Of a stretch of DNA of 64,000 nucleotides, positions 20,820 to 31,277 are shown piece by piece. Each line of letters starts with the position of its first letter. Position 1 is the first letter of the stretch. The position numbers were made by a program, and so were the translations under genes. Source of the DNA: Paracoccus sediminilitoris (GTDB lineage Bacteria > Pseudomonadota > Alphaproteobacteria > Rhodobacterales > Rhodobacteraceae); contig NZ_QJPK01000012.1 of assembly GCF_003259195.1 (NCBI RefSeq), forward strand, positions 42,096 to 106,095, given 5' to 3'. The notes beneath the pieces were generated by a model. It worked only from the letters and a program-made list of their open reading frames with translations. It did not search any database and had not been told where the DNA came from.

Positions 20820-20848
20820 TCTATAGACGCCCGATGCCATGTCAGCAA
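20820..20848 (-). promoter_or_regulatory. Candidate sigma-70 promoter for the split metH unit
   Basis: On the minus strand TTGCTG (-35) and TATAGA (-10) are separated by 17 bases, ending 27 bases before the chosen start codon. The resulting 5' leader would be too short for a cobalamin riboswitch. Confidence 0.45.
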
Positions 20849-20890
20849 ATTCATAGTTTTCGACAAGATAATGAATTCGGCTCAAGTCGT

Positions 20891-20918
20891 TTCGGCAGCG
20901 GGCGAACCCGCTGCCGAA
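20891..20918 (-). terminator. Long hairpin after the binding-protein gene
   Basis: A perfect 12-base stem TTCGGCAGCGGG / CCCGCTGCCGAA with a CGAA loop lies ten bases after the stop of the 20929-21966 gene. It is very stable but lacks a T tail. It probably separates this gene from metH. Confidence 0.6.
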
Positions 20919-20928
20919 TGATAGGTGA

Positions 20929-21966
20929 TCAGAAACCGGCCTTGATCTTTTCGAACTCGGCCAGCTGCTTCTGGCGCTGTTCGGGGTCGTTCGGGGTCTG
21001 GGCCAAGACGGGGACGTCGACCTCGGCCAGGCCCTCGGCCACGGCAGGTTCATCCTTGATGGTCTCCATCGCCTCGGTCGAGGTGTGGCCATAGCCGATG
21101 GTGTCCATCAGCGCCTTGCCTGCCGACGGCTCCAGCCAGGCGTTAATGAAGTCATAGGCGCGCTCCTCGTCTCCGGGGCCGTCCTTGACGTTCACAAAGC
21201 CGCAGAAGAAGGTCGACGACCCTTCCTTTGCTTCCCGCTGGAAGCCGACAGGATAGTTGTCTTCCTGAAGATAGACGACGCCGTCATTCCACGACCACGC
21301 CACATCGACCGCGCCCGATGCCATCAGCTGCGCCTGTTCGGACGGATCGGCCCAATAGGCGGCGACGTTCTGATGCGCCTTGCGCAGCCATTCCGCGGCG
21401 GCGGCGAACTGTTCGTCGGTCACATCCGTCCAGTCGGTGGTGCCCGTCGCCAGATAGGCCAGCGCCCAGACATCGTCCGAGCTGTCGGGCAGCGAGGTGC
21501 GGCCCTGGTATTTGGGGTTGGTGAAGACCTCCAGCGTCGAGACGTCCTCGGCCGGGACCGTTTCGCTGTTATAGGCGATGGCGGTCGCGCCCCAGTCGGT
21601 CGGGATGAACCAGACGCCCTGATCGTCGCGGAACACCTCGGAATCCAGGAAGCGTTCGTCGATCATGTCGAAATTCGGGATCTTGGCGGTGTCCCAGGGC
21701 TCGATCAGGCCGGCATCGCGATATTTGCTGACCATCTGGCTGCAGGGATGGACGACATCGGCCCGAAACCCCGAGGCGACCTTCTGGAACGCCTCGTCGT
21801 CGTCGCCATAGAAGGCGAAGGTGGGGCTGTCGCCATGCTTGTCGACATAGCCCTGGAAAATCGAGGGTTCTTCGAAGCCGGCCCAGTCAAAGACGGTCAG
21901 CTGGGGATCCGCGGCATAGGCGGGAAGGGCGGCCGCGGCCAGGATGGTGGTGGTCAGCAAGCGCAT
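20929..21966 (-). CDS. PotD-like periplasmic solute-binding protein, orphan
   Basis: A 345-residue ABC binding protein of the spermidine/putrescine group. A signal peptide (cleavage near AYA-ADP, about residue 18) is followed by LTVFDWAGFEEPSIFQGYVDKHG and the hinge segment WGATAIAYNSETV. Aromatic and acidic residues such as DDVWALAYLATG and AWSWNDG are typical of polyamine or opine binders, but the ligand cannot be told from sequence. No permease or ATPase genes flank it, so its transporter is encoded elsewhere or the gene was duplicated. Confidence 0.82.
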   Translation of the reverse strand: MRLLTTTILAAAALPAYAADPQLTVFDWAGFEEPSIFQGYVDKHGDSPTFAFYGDDDEAFQKVASGFRADVVHPCSQMVSKYRDAGLIEPWDTAKIPNFDMIDERFLDSEVFRDDQGVWFIPTDWGATAIAYNSETVPAEDVSTLEVFTNPKYQGRTSLPDSSDDVWALAYLATGTTDWTDVTDEQFAAAAEWLRKAHQNVAAYWADPSEQAQLMASGAVDVAWSWNDGVVYLQEDNYPVGFQREAKEGSSTFFCGFVNVKDGPGDEERAYDFINAWLEPSAGKALMDTIGYGHTSTEAMETIKDEPAVAEGLAEVDVPVLAQTPNDPEQRQKQLAEFEKIKAGF

Positions 21967-22060
21967 GAAAACTGGCCTTTCGGTTCATCGGTTATGCAGG
22001 AACGCTAGCCGTCGCCCCCCGCCCGCGCAAGCGTTTCGCGCAAGGCGGGGGGCTTGGTGG

Positions 22061-22804
22061 TCAGCGCATGCGCAATGCGCCATCCAGACGGATGACCTCG
22101 CCGTTCATGTATTCGCTTTCGACGATGAAGGCGGCCATGCGGGCGTATTCGTCGGGATCGCCAAGGCGCTTGGGGAAGGTCACCTCGGCGGCCAGGCTGT
22201 CCTGCACGTCCTGGGGCAGTCCCTTCAGCATCGGCGTGCCGAAGATGCCAGGCGCGATGGCGCAGACGCGGATGCGCTGGCCCGCCAGGTCGCGCGCCAG
22301 GGGCAAGGTCATGCCCGCGATCCCCGCCTTGGACGCTGCATAGGCCGCCTGACCCTTCTGTCCGTCGAAGGCCGCGATCGAGGCGGTATTCACGATCACC
22401 CCGTTTTCAGACCGGTCGTTCAGGGCCATGCGTTCTGCGGCCAGGCGCAGGACGTTGAAGCTGCCGATCAGGTTGATCTCGACCGTGCGGCGAAAGTTGG
22501 ACAGGCGGTGGGGGCCGTCGCGGCCAAGGGTCTTTTCGCCCGTGGCGATACCCGCGCAGTTCACGCAGATGTCGATGCCGCCCATCAGCCCGACCGCATG
22601 GTCCAGCGCGGCCGTAACGCTTGCCTCATCCGTCACGTCGGTCTGCGCAAAGCCCGCGCCCATGGCCGTGGCCGCGGCTTCGCCTGCATGGTCCAGATCC
22701 AGCACGGTTACCTGCGCGCCCATCTTGCGGAAATGCGCGGCGGTGGCGGCGCCCAGGCCGGATGCGCCGCCCGTGACGATGGCGCGGCTGTTCGACAGGT
22801 CCAT
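22061..22804 (-). CDS. HSD10-like short-chain dehydrogenase (3-hydroxyacyl-CoA dehydrogenase type)
   Basis: A 247-residue SDR with the NAD-binding VTGGASGLGAA, catalytic Ser in NTASIAAFDGQ and YxxxK in AAYAASKAG. The sequence tracks mitochondrial HSD17B10 through most of its length, including VNCAGIATGEKT, APGIFGTPMLKGLP and the end NGEVIRLDGALRM. A likely role is oxidation of 3-hydroxyacyl-CoA or branched 3-hydroxyacyl-CoA intermediates. The ATG at 22804 has GGGAGGATATC before it. It lies 63 bases downstream of ppk2 and may share its transcript. Confidence 0.85.
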   Translation of the reverse strand: MDLSNSRAIVTGGASGLGAATAAHFRKMGAQVTVLDLDHAGEAAATAMGAGFAQTDVTDEASVTAALDHAVGLMGGIDICVNCAGIATGEKTLGRDGPHRLSNFRRTVEINLIGSFNVLRLAAERMALNDRSENGVIVNTASIAAFDGQKGQAAYAASKAGIAGMTLPLARDLAGQRIRVCAIAPGIFGTPMLKGLPQDVQDSLAAEVTFPKRLGDPDEYARMAAFIVESEYMNGEVIRLDGALRMR

Positions 22805-22867
22805 GATATCCTCCCAGATGATCCCTGGGCGGGGTTCTGGCATGCGGCCCGTCAAAGGCCAAGAGGC

Positions 22868-23752
22868 TCAGTCGCGCAGCAGGTCCGGCCCACCCGCAAT
22901 CTGCGGATCGATCTGACCGATGGCCTCGGGGTCCTTGCCGGCGTAATCGACCGCATTCAGGATGGCCTGGATCGCCGCGACCCGCGCGCGCCGCTTGTCG
23001 TCGGACCGGATCACCGTCCAGGGCGCGATGGGCGAATGCGACAGGTTCAGCGTGTCGCGGATGGCGGTGGTATAGTCATCCCATTTCGCCAAGCCCTGCA
23101 CGTCGATCCCGCTCAGCTTCCACTGCTTCAGCGGGTCTTTTTCGCGGTCCAGGAACCGGCGCAGCTGTTCGGCGCGGCCGACGTTCAGCCACAGCTTGAC
23201 CAGGATTACGCCGTCATCGACCAGCATCTGTTCGAAACTTGGCAGCTGGCGGAAGAAGGCGTTGCGCTGCCGATCGGTGGAAAAGCCGAAGACCCGTTCG
23301 ACGACGCCGCGATTGTACCAGCTGCGGTCGAACAGTGTCATTTCGCCCGCAGCGGGCAGGTGGGACACATAGCGTTGGAAATACCACTGGCCTGCCTCGC
23401 GTTGGGAGGGCTTGGGCAGGGCCACGATATAGGTGGATCGCGGGTTCAGGTTTTCGCGCACGCGTTCGATGGTGCCGCCCTTGCCCGCCGCATCGCGCCC
23501 CTCGAACAGGACGACGATGCGCTTGCCGGTGGCGATGGTGTCATGGACCATGCGGATCAGCTGCAGTTGCAGCTTTTCCATCCGGTCCTCGTACTCGCCC
23601 TTGTCCATCATGTCGCGATAGGGAAAATCCTGGTCCATGATGTCGTTCGCGCCGGCATCCCCGATCTGCTTGCGGATCGATTTGGGGGCCTTGCCTTCCA
23701 GATAGGCGGTGATCTGACCGACATAGGGCAGTTGCGTGTCCGCCATGCTCAT
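22868..23752 (-). CDS. ppk2: Polyphosphate kinase 2
   Basis: A 294-residue PPK2 enzyme that moves phosphate between polyphosphate and nucleoside diphosphates. It has the Walker A loop [14 protein letters not shown], the lid region [31 protein letters not shown] and Walker [15 protein letters not shown] single PPK2 domain of this length is the class I form. Its ATG overlaps the metA stop (ATGA), so it is translated with metA. A second ATG two codons later is possible. Confidence 0.93.
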   Translation of the reverse strand: MSMADTQLPYVGQITAYLEGKAPKSIRKQIGDAGANDIMDQDFPYRDMMDKGEYEDRMEKLQLQLIRMVHDTIATGKRIVVLFEGRDAAGKGGTIERVRENLNPRSTYIVALPKPSQREAGQWYFQRYVSHLPAAGEMTLFDRSWYNRGVVERVFGFSTDRQRNAFFRQLPSFEQMLVDDGVILVKLWLNVGRAEQLRRFLDREKDPLKQWKLSGIDVQGLAKWDDYTTAIRDTLNLSHSPIAPWTVIRSDDKRRARVAAIQAILNAVDYAGKDPEAIGQIDPQIAGGPDLLRD

Positions 23753-24675
23753 TCCTCTCCGATACGCGAGATGTCATACATCGTCGTCTGATAGATCTCG
23801 TTGATCCAGTTACCGTAGAGCAGATGCGCGTGGCTGCGCCAGCGGTTCAGCGGTATCCGCGCGGGATCGTCCTGCGGGTAATAGTTGGCGGGAACGGTGA
23901 CGGGCTTGCCGGCCTGCATGTCGCGGTCGAATTCATCCTTCAACGTCGTGCTGTCATATTCGAAATGGTTGAAGACATAGAGCCCGCGCCGCTTGGCGTC
24001 CGACAGAAGGCAAGGCCCCACCTCGGGGCTGGCCAGCAGGGTGGTCAGGTCGGGGCGGGCATCGACGTCTTCCTGCCGCACCTCGGTCCAGCGGCTGACG
24101 GGGACCAGCACCTCGTCGGCAAAGCCGCGCAGGTAATGCGACGACGGCTCCAGGTTCTGATGGGCGAAACAGCCGAAGGCCTTCGCCGGCAGGATATGCT
24201 TGGGCAGGCCGTGAAAATACCACGCCATCGCCATGCCGCCCCAGCAGACGCCGAAGGTCGAATGCACATGGGTCCGCGTCCAGTCGAAGACGCGGGTCAG
24301 TTCGTCCCAATAGCTGACCTGGTCGAAGGGCAGATGTTCGATGGGCGCGCCGGTGATGATCAGCCCGTCGAATTTCTCGCCCGAGGCCTCGACCTCGCGG
24401 AAGGGGCGATAGAAGCTCTCCATGTGGTCGGCGGCGGTGTTGCGGCTTTCGTGGTCCGACATGCGGATCAGCTGGAAATCGATCTGCAGGGGCGTCGCGC
24501 CGACGACGCGGGCGAACTGGTTCTCGGTCTGGATCTTCTTCGGCATCAGGTTCAAAAGCCCGATGCGCAGCGGACGGATGTCCTGGGTCGCTGCCCGCCC
24601 CGGAGACATCACCATCACCCCTTCCTCGGACAGGATGCGATAGGCGGGAAGGTTCTCGTTCAGGGTGATGGGCAT
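23749..24675 (-). CDS. metA: Homoserine O-acetyltransferase (MetA family)
   Basis: MetA acylates homoserine, the first committed step to methionine. The 308-residue protein has the catalytic cysteine C144 (FGVCWGG) and the His/Glu pair H237 and E239 (NHFEYD), offset by two from E. coli. At the residue that selects the acyl donor it has glutamate (E113, TGAPIEHL) instead of the glycine of succinyl-specific enzymes, so acetyl-CoA is the expected donor. It starts one base after the upstream ATPase stop and overlaps ppk2, so no room remains for its own SAM riboswitch. Confidence 0.94.
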   Translation of the reverse strand: MPITLNENLPAYRILSEEGVMVMSPGRAATQDIRPLRIGLLNLMPKKIQTENQFARVVGATPLQIDFQLIRMSDHESRNTAADHMESFYRPFREVEASGEKFDGLIITGAPIEHLPFDQVSYWDELTRVFDWTRTHVHSTFGVCWGGMAMAWYFHGLPKHILPAKAFGCFAHQNLEPSSHYLRGFADEVLVPVSRWTEVRQEDVDARPDLTTLLASPEVGPCLLSDAKRRGLYVFNHFEYDSTTLKDEFDRDMQAGKPVTVPANYYPQDDPARIPLNRWRSHAHLLYGNWINEIYQTTMYDISRIGEE

Positions 24676-24676
24676 G

Positions 24677-25540
24677 TCAGGCGTCCTTGCGTGAAATGGC
24701 CGTGGCGATCAGGTCTTGGAAATCGTCCGGCGTACGGATCTGCGCCACCTCCTCGGCCAGGATGGTGACGCCGCGCCGCGCCATCGCCTCGTATCGGGGC
24801 TGGCGATGGGCCAGTGCGCGGGCATAGGTCCAACGGATGAAATCGTCGGGATTGACCTGCTCCTCCTCCAGCCCTTTTTCGACGCGATAGGCGATCCAGG
24901 CCTTTTCCAGGAATTGCGGCTGGTAATACATCGGTTTGGGCGCTCGGTCGAAACGGCGCACCAGTTCGGCGGTATGGGCATCACTGCCCTTGATCCAGAC
25001 CATCAGGAAATCGCGCGTCAGGGCATTCATGACCGGGTCCTGCGGATCGTCGGGGTCCACCACCTCGCAGATCGATCCGCCGGTGTCGCAGATAAAATGC
25101 GGCGTGCCATAGATGTCCTGCGCGCGATCCAGGAAATGGCGCGTGTCCAGAAGGGATGCGATCTCGGCGCGGCGGTGCTGGTTCTGGCGGCGGCAGTAAT
25201 CCTCGAAGGGCAGGCCGCCGCGGCTGGGGCTGCCGGGCTTGCCCAGATAAGTGGACAGCGGCGCCAGATTGTCGAAGGTGATGTTGCTGGAGATGTGGAC
25301 GCTGTCCGACATCAGCAATTCGCGCAGGAAGGGGACCTTCATCGCCTCGCGCTTGAAGTTGTCGGCGATGTATTCGCCCATGTAGCGGGTGCCGATGCGG
25401 TAATCGACGGAATAGTGGAACCAGTCATCCGTCTCGCGCAGCATCGAGGCCAGATAGGTCTTGCCCAGGCCCGACATCCCGAACAGCACGATCCGTTTCG
25501 ATGCGGCCGTCCGCCAAGCCTCTGCACTGCGATAGATCAT
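24677..25540 (-). CDS. P-loop ATPase of unknown function, first gene of the metA-ppk2 unit
   Basis: A 287-residue soluble protein with a clear Walker A loop, GMSGLGKT (21-28), near the N-terminus, directly after a beta-strand-like RIVLF. Other notable segments are [21 protein letters not shown] and [19 protein letters not shown], where the acidic residues could bind metal. No known catalytic partner domain is recognisable. The gene is one base upstream of metA, so it shares expression with methionine synthesis and polyphosphate use. A kinase-like role on a small molecule is conceivable but unproven. Confidence 0.7.
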   Translation of the reverse strand: MIYRSAEAWRTAASKRIVLFGMSGLGKTYLASMLRETDDWFHYSVDYRIGTRYMGEYIADNFKREAMKVPFLRELLMSDSVHISSNITFDNLAPLSTYLGKPGSPSRGGLPFEDYCRRQNQHRRAEIASLLDTRHFLDRAQDIYGTPHFICDTGGSICEVVDPDDPQDPVMNALTRDFLMVWIKGSDAHTAELVRRFDRAPKPMYYQPQFLEKAWIAYRVEKGLEEEQVNPDDFIRWTYARALAHRQPRYEAMARRGVTILAEEVAQIRTPDDFQDLIATAISRKDA

Positions 25541-25618
25541 CTGCCGTCCCTTGGTTGCGCAAGGCCCTAGCTAAACCGGGCATGGACGAAGGGAAAGACC
25601 CGGGAGTTCCGCAGGCGT

Positions 25619-25650
25619 GAAAAACGGCCCCCTCCTCTCGGAAGGGGCCG
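25619..25650 (-). terminator. Terminator of the FadL gene
   Basis: On the minus strand CGGCCCC...GGGGCCG forms a stem with an internal mismatch region and is followed by five T. It lies about 20 bases after the FadL stop. Confidence 0.8.
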
Positions 25651-25670
25651 TGATGGTCAGGCATGACGGA

Positions 25671-26813
25671 TCAGAAGCTGTAGCCGACGCGGACGCCGAC
25701 GCCGAACAGGTCGTTGTCCTCCATCTGCGCGCGCGGCTCGTTGAGGGGGCCGGTTTCGGGCCTTGCGTCACCCAGTTTGGAATAGTTGATCCCGGTCGAG
25801 ATCTTCATCGGCCCTTGGGTATAGACGGCGGCCAGGGTGATGCCCTTGCGGCCATTCGTCGGTGCCAGCGGCGAGACCAGATCGTCTCCCGCCTTTTCAT
25901 AGACGAAGGCAGCCGAACCCGACCAGCTTTCGGTGAACTTGCGCCCCACGCCCAGGGTATAGGTCGTGGTATCCTCCAGATCTACAAGTCCGCCGCGGGC
26001 CAAGGCTGTGAAGACGGCAGGATCGACGCGAAATTCACTCCAGTTGACCCAGCGGACAGAACCGAAGACCAGCGTGTCCTGTGCGACACCCGTCTGGAAT
26101 TCAAGGTTCCAGCTTTCGGGCGTATCGACGGTGGTGGTCGATGCGTCGGCAGCAAGCGGCTGCGGCGGGATCGGCCCGACGCCATCGGGGTCCAGCGTTT
26201 CGATGGTATCGAACTTGTGCTCGATCTTGGAGTTGTAGGTCAAAGACACCCGCGCGGCGATTTCCGGCTTCTCCCAGGCTGCACCTGCAACCCAGCCAAT
26301 GCCGGTATCGCTGTCCAGATCGACATTATAGCCCGAGAGACCGCCATAGGCCAAACCGTTCAACGACACCTTCCCATCGGCGCGCGATCCGCGGATACCG
26401 CCATGGACCGAGAAGTTGTTCGGCATCTTGTAGCGGCCAAGCGCGGTGAAGGTGGTGCTGTCGACCTTGGCCCTCGTGCCTCCCAAGACGGGCGAACCGC
26501 CATCCGTGGCCGGCTGATAGAGGATGTCGGCGCCGAAGGGCTGTTCGACGATGATCGCGCCCGAAAACTCCGGCGTGAACTGGTGCTTGTAGGCCATGCC
26601 CACGAAACCATAGCCCTGCGCCACGTCGCCCGTTTCAAAACCGGCAACATCGGTCCCCTCGACCGTGGGGTCGACGCCGCCGAAGCTCAGTTCAACATAA
26701 TTGCCCTCTTCGAACAGCGCGTTCAGTGATTGCGGTGCACGTTCGATCCCGCCGGCGACCAGCTGGGACGCGCTCAGCATCAAAATGCCAATGCCCGTAA
26801 ATGCGGTTTTCAT
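25671..26813 (-). CDS. OmpP1/FadL-family outer-membrane transport protein
   Basis: A 380-residue outer-membrane beta-barrel. It has a signal peptide (cleavage near LVAG, about residue 20), the N-terminal plug region GGIERAPQSLNALFEEGNY, many alternating-residue strands, and a C-terminal phenylalanine (VRVGYSF) required for barrel insertion. FadL-type proteins let hydrophobic molecules such as long-chain fatty acids across the outer membrane. The substrate is unknown here. It is transcribed divergently from guaB; the 216-base gap contains no gene I can support. Confidence 0.87.
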   Translation of the reverse strand: MKTAFTGIGILMLSASQLVAGGIERAPQSLNALFEEGNYVELSFGGVDPTVEGTDVAGFETGDVAQGYGFVGMAYKHQFTPEFSGAIIVEQPFGADILYQPATDGGSPVLGGTRAKVDSTTFTALGRYKMPNNFSVHGGIRGSRADGKVSLNGLAYGGLSGYNVDLDSDTGIGWVAGAAWEKPEIAARVSLTYNSKIEHKFDTIETLDPDGVGPIPPQPLAADASTTTVDTPESWNLEFQTGVAQDTLVFGSVRWVNWSEFRVDPAVFTALARGGLVDLEDTTTYTLGVGRKFTESWSGSAAFVYEKAGDDLVSPLAPTNGRKGITLAAVYTQGPMKISTGINYSKLGDARPETGPLNEPRAQMEDNDLFGVGVRVGYSF

Positions 26814-26894
26814 AATTTCCTCCCCTTGAGGGCGCGCAAGCCCGAATCGACATTACGACAGCATGGTTGCGAATCAATTGACGGGTCCACTTGA

Positions 26895-28478
<1,584 letters not shown>

Positions 28479-28487
28479 TCGGTTTTT

Positions 28488-28530
28488 CCGCCCCCGGTGA
28501 CGGCGCATGCCACCACCGGGGGCGGGTTTC
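28488..28530 (+). terminator. Terminator of guaB
   Basis: A perfect 12-base stem CCGCCCCCGGTG / CACCGGGGGCGG encloses a 14-base loop and is followed by GTTTCCTT. It begins nine bases after the guaB stop. Confidence 0.7.
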
Positions 28531-28589
28531 CTTGACAAGCCCACATGCCCTGCCTAAAGCCCCCCTTCCTTTACTGACAGGGTGTGGTC

Positions 28590-29831
28590 ATGGCACAAGC
28601 GATCGGCATTGATTTCGGGACTTCGAATTCGGCCGCGGCCTATCTGGTCGATGGCAGGCCGCGGATGATCCCGATGGGCCCCGGCCAGATGACGATGCCG
28701 ACCACCTTTTTCTTCGACCAGGAAACCCGCCGCACGCTGATCGGCGAACCTGCCAACCAGGCCCTGCTGGACGGGGTCGAGGGCCGCTTCATGCGCGCGC
28801 TGAAACGCGTGCTGGGCACCAGCCTGATGCATGAAAAGCGTCAGATCCTGCATGAGCGCGTGACCTTCGTCGATATCATCGGCCGCTTCCTGAATCAGAT
28901 CAAGACACGCGCCGAGGCCGAGACCGGCCTGACCTTCGATCGCGTCCTGTCTGGCCGTCCCGTGGTCTTTCACGGCCAGGACGACCCGCGCGAGGCGCAG
29001 GCCGAACAAGATCTGCGCGCCTGCTATCTGGCGGCGGGTTTCACTTATGTGGATTTCATGCCCGAACCCCAAGCGGCAGCCATTGCCAGCGGGGCGCTGG
29101 ACCAGTCGGGGGGTATCGGTCTGATCGTGGACGTGGGGGGCGGGACGTCGGATTTCTCGCTGTTCCGGTCGGGGACGGACGGGGTTGAGATCCTGGCCAA
29201 TCACGGCGTGCGGATTGGCGGCACCGATTTCGACCGCGCCATCAACATCGACCGGGTCATGCCGCTGCTGGGCAAGGGAACGGTCTTGCGCAAGGTCATG
29301 GGCGATGGCACCTCGCCTACACCGAACGCGATCTATAACGACCTTGCGACATGGGAAAAGATCCCCTTCGTCTATACCCCCCAAAACACCCGCATGGTCG
29401 CCGAGATGGTCCGCTTGGCGGAGGAGCCTGAAAAGCTGTCCCGCCTTGCCACCGTGCTGGAGGGTGAGCTGGGCCACGACCTGGCCTTTGCGACCGAACG
29501 GGGCAAGATCGCGGCGAATGGCGGTCAGGATGAACCGCGTATCATGCTGGACATGATCCAGCGCGGCTTGTCGGCCCCCCTGACGCCGCAGGATCTGAAC
29601 GACAGCCTGTCGCGTCATGGCGATCAGTTGTCCGAAGGCGCGCATGTGACGCTGGGCATGGCGGGGTTGCGGGCGGATCAGGTGGGTCAGGTCATCTATG
29701 TCGGCGGGTCCAGCCTGATGACGATGGTGTCGGACCGGATGCGGGCGTTGTTTCCAGACGCGCAGCATACCTTTTCCGAGGTCTTCACCGCCGTCGCCGA
29801 CGGGCTGGCAATTGCGGCGAACCGCGGCTGA
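28590..29831 (+). CDS. Hsp70-family protein (YegD-like, ATPase domain only)
   Basis: A 413-residue protein with the Hsp70/actin ATPase fold. It has phosphate 1 IGIDFGTSNSAAAY, phosphate 2 LIVDVGGGTSDFSLF, and the adenosine motif VIYVGGSSLM near the end. There is no substrate-binding domain or lid, so it resembles YegD rather than DnaK. Long helical insertions (about 90-150 and 240-330) distinguish it. Its partner and role are unknown. ATG 28590 was preferred over a GTG two codons upstream. It appears monocistronic, between convergent and terminated neighbours. Confidence 0.86.
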   Translation: MAQAIGIDFGTSNSAAAYLVDGRPRMIPMGPGQMTMPTTFFFDQETRRTLIGEPANQALLDGVEGRFMRALKRVLGTSLMHEKRQILHERVTFVDIIGRFLNQIKTRAEAETGLTFDRVLSGRPVVFHGQDDPREAQAEQDLRACYLAAGFTYVDFMPEPQAAAIASGALDQSGGIGLIVDVGGGTSDFSLFRSGTDGVEILANHGVRIGGTDFDRAINIDRVMPLLGKGTVLRKVMGDGTSPTPNAIYNDLATWEKIPFVYTPQNTRMVAEMVRLAEEPEKLSRLATVLEGELGHDLAFATERGKIAANGGQDEPRIMLDMIQRGLSAPLTPQDLNDSLSRHGDQLSEGAHVTLGMAGLRADQVGQVIYVGGSSLMTMVSDRMRALFPDAQHTFSEVFTAVADGLAIAANRG

Positions 29832-29855
29832 GCGCCGCGGCCCGCCTGTCTTTCG

Positions 29856-31145
29856 TCAGGCGGCGGTGACGCGCCAGATGATGTCGCCCACGTCATCGGC
29901 CATCAGCAGCGACTTGCCGTCGGGACCGATGGTCACGCCAACGGGGCGGCCATAGGCGACCTTTTCGTCATCCGACAAGAAGCCCCACAGGATGTCGCGC
30001 GGCGCGCCGCTGGGTTTGCCATCCTTGAACGGCACGAAGATCAGCTTGTACCCACTGAGCGTAGATCGGTTCCACGATCCGTGCTGGCCGATAACCATGC
30101 CGTCGGGGAAGCCGGGCAGGGTGCCCTCGGGCATCCAGCAAAGGCCCAGGGATGCCGTATGACCGCCAAGCGCGTAATCGGGGGTGATGGCCGACGCGAC
30201 CTTGGCGGCATCCTGTGGCACGCGGTCATCAACCGTCTGCCCCCAATAGCAATAGGGCCAGCCATAGAAGCCATCGCGCCGGACCGAGGTCAGGTAGTCG
30301 GGCGGCGTTTCATCCCCCAGCCCGTCGCGTTCGTTGACCACCGTCCACAGTTCGCCCGTCACAGGTTCCCACGCCATCCCCACGGCATTGCGCAGGCCCG
30401 AGGCAAAGATGCGTGCTTCTTCGGTGGCGACATCCAGTTCCCAGATGGCGGCGCGGCCTTCCTCGGCCTCCATCCCCTTATCGCCGATATTGCTGAGCGA
30501 TCCGACGCCCGCATAGATGCGCGTCCCGTCGGGTGACACCAGCAGGCTGCGCGTCCAATGCCCCGAGGGCTTGAAATCGACCAGCTTGCGCCCCGGTCCG
30601 GTCAGGCTGGTATCGCCGTCACGATAGTCGAAGGCGACGATCCCGTCGGTATTGCCGACATAGAAGGTGTCACCCACCAGGGCCATGCCGAAGGGCTGGT
30701 TCTGGTTTTCGACGAAGGTCTTGTGGATTTCGGCCACGCCGTCGCCATCGGCATCGCGCCACAGGCTGATGCGGTTGGCGCTGATGCCGATAGCGCGGGC
30801 GCGCCGCATCGTGGCCTGGGCCGCCATGTCGAACAGGGTCTTGGCCGGGCTGGGCTGTTCCTTGGATTCCGCCACCAGGACGTCGCCATTCGGCAGCACC
30901 TCGATCCAGCGGGGATGGTCCAGGCCCGATGCGAATGCGTTGACCTTCAGCCCCGGCGCGGCCGCGGGAACATGACCTGCACCCCATCCTTGCGCGGTCG
31001 GCATCTTCAGCGTCATGATCCCCTGCTTGCGGGCCTCGGGGATCTGCGGCGTGCTGCCCATCGCCTGGGTGCGCGGCGCCCCGAAGCGGCGCAGTGCGAC
31101 CATCGTGCCGCCGACAATGGCCGTCGCGCGTGCCATGAATTCCAT
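29856..31145 (-). CDS. Sorbosone-dehydrogenase-family beta-propeller oxidoreductase
   Basis: A 429-residue protein of the L-sorbosone dehydrogenase / soluble glucose dehydrogenase-like propeller family, usually PQQ-dependent. Typical segments are GLDHPRWIEVLPNGDVLVAES, NQPFGMALVGDTFYVGNTDG, FASGLRNAVGMAWEPVTGELW, GWPYCYWGQ and GQHGSWNRS. The N-terminus has no clean signal peptide (MEFMARATAIVGGTMVALRRFG is only weakly hydrophobic), so its location is uncertain. The sugar or aldehyde substrate is unknown. A second PQQ-type enzyme, Gcd, lies at 57.3 kb. Confidence 0.82.
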   Translation of the reverse strand: MEFMARATAIVGGTMVALRRFGAPRTQAMGSTPQIPEARKQGIMTLKMPTAQGWGAGHVPAAAPGLKVNAFASGLDHPRWIEVLPNGDVLVAESKEQPSPAKTLFDMAAQATMRRARAIGISANRISLWRDADGDGVAEIHKTFVENQNQPFGMALVGDTFYVGNTDGIVAFDYRDGDTSLTGPGRKLVDFKPSGHWTRSLLVSPDGTRIYAGVGSLSNIGDKGMEAEEGRAAIWELDVATEEARIFASGLRNAVGMAWEPVTGELWTVVNERDGLGDETPPDYLTSVRRDGFYGWPYCYWGQTVDDRVPQDAAKVASAITPDYALGGHTASLGLCWMPEGTLPGFPDGMVIGQHGSWNRSTLSGYKLIFVPFKDGKPSGAPRDILWGFLSDDEKVAYGRPVGVTIGPDGKSLLMADDVGDIIWRVTAA

Positions 31146-31277
31146 GCTGTTCCCCCAAATTGCATTTCGCGCAGTCTAGCGCCGGTTGCCGCGGCGTCAA
31201 ATGGCACCGCCAGGGCGCGACATCATGTGGCAATCCACGGCGCATCTGTTCGGTCAGCGACATGAATGGCGCACCGG

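Noticed and set aside
20794..20928. Possible cobalamin riboswitch before metH
   Set aside because: The gap is too short, is partly filled by a hairpin of the neighbouring gene, and shows no B12-box-like sequence.
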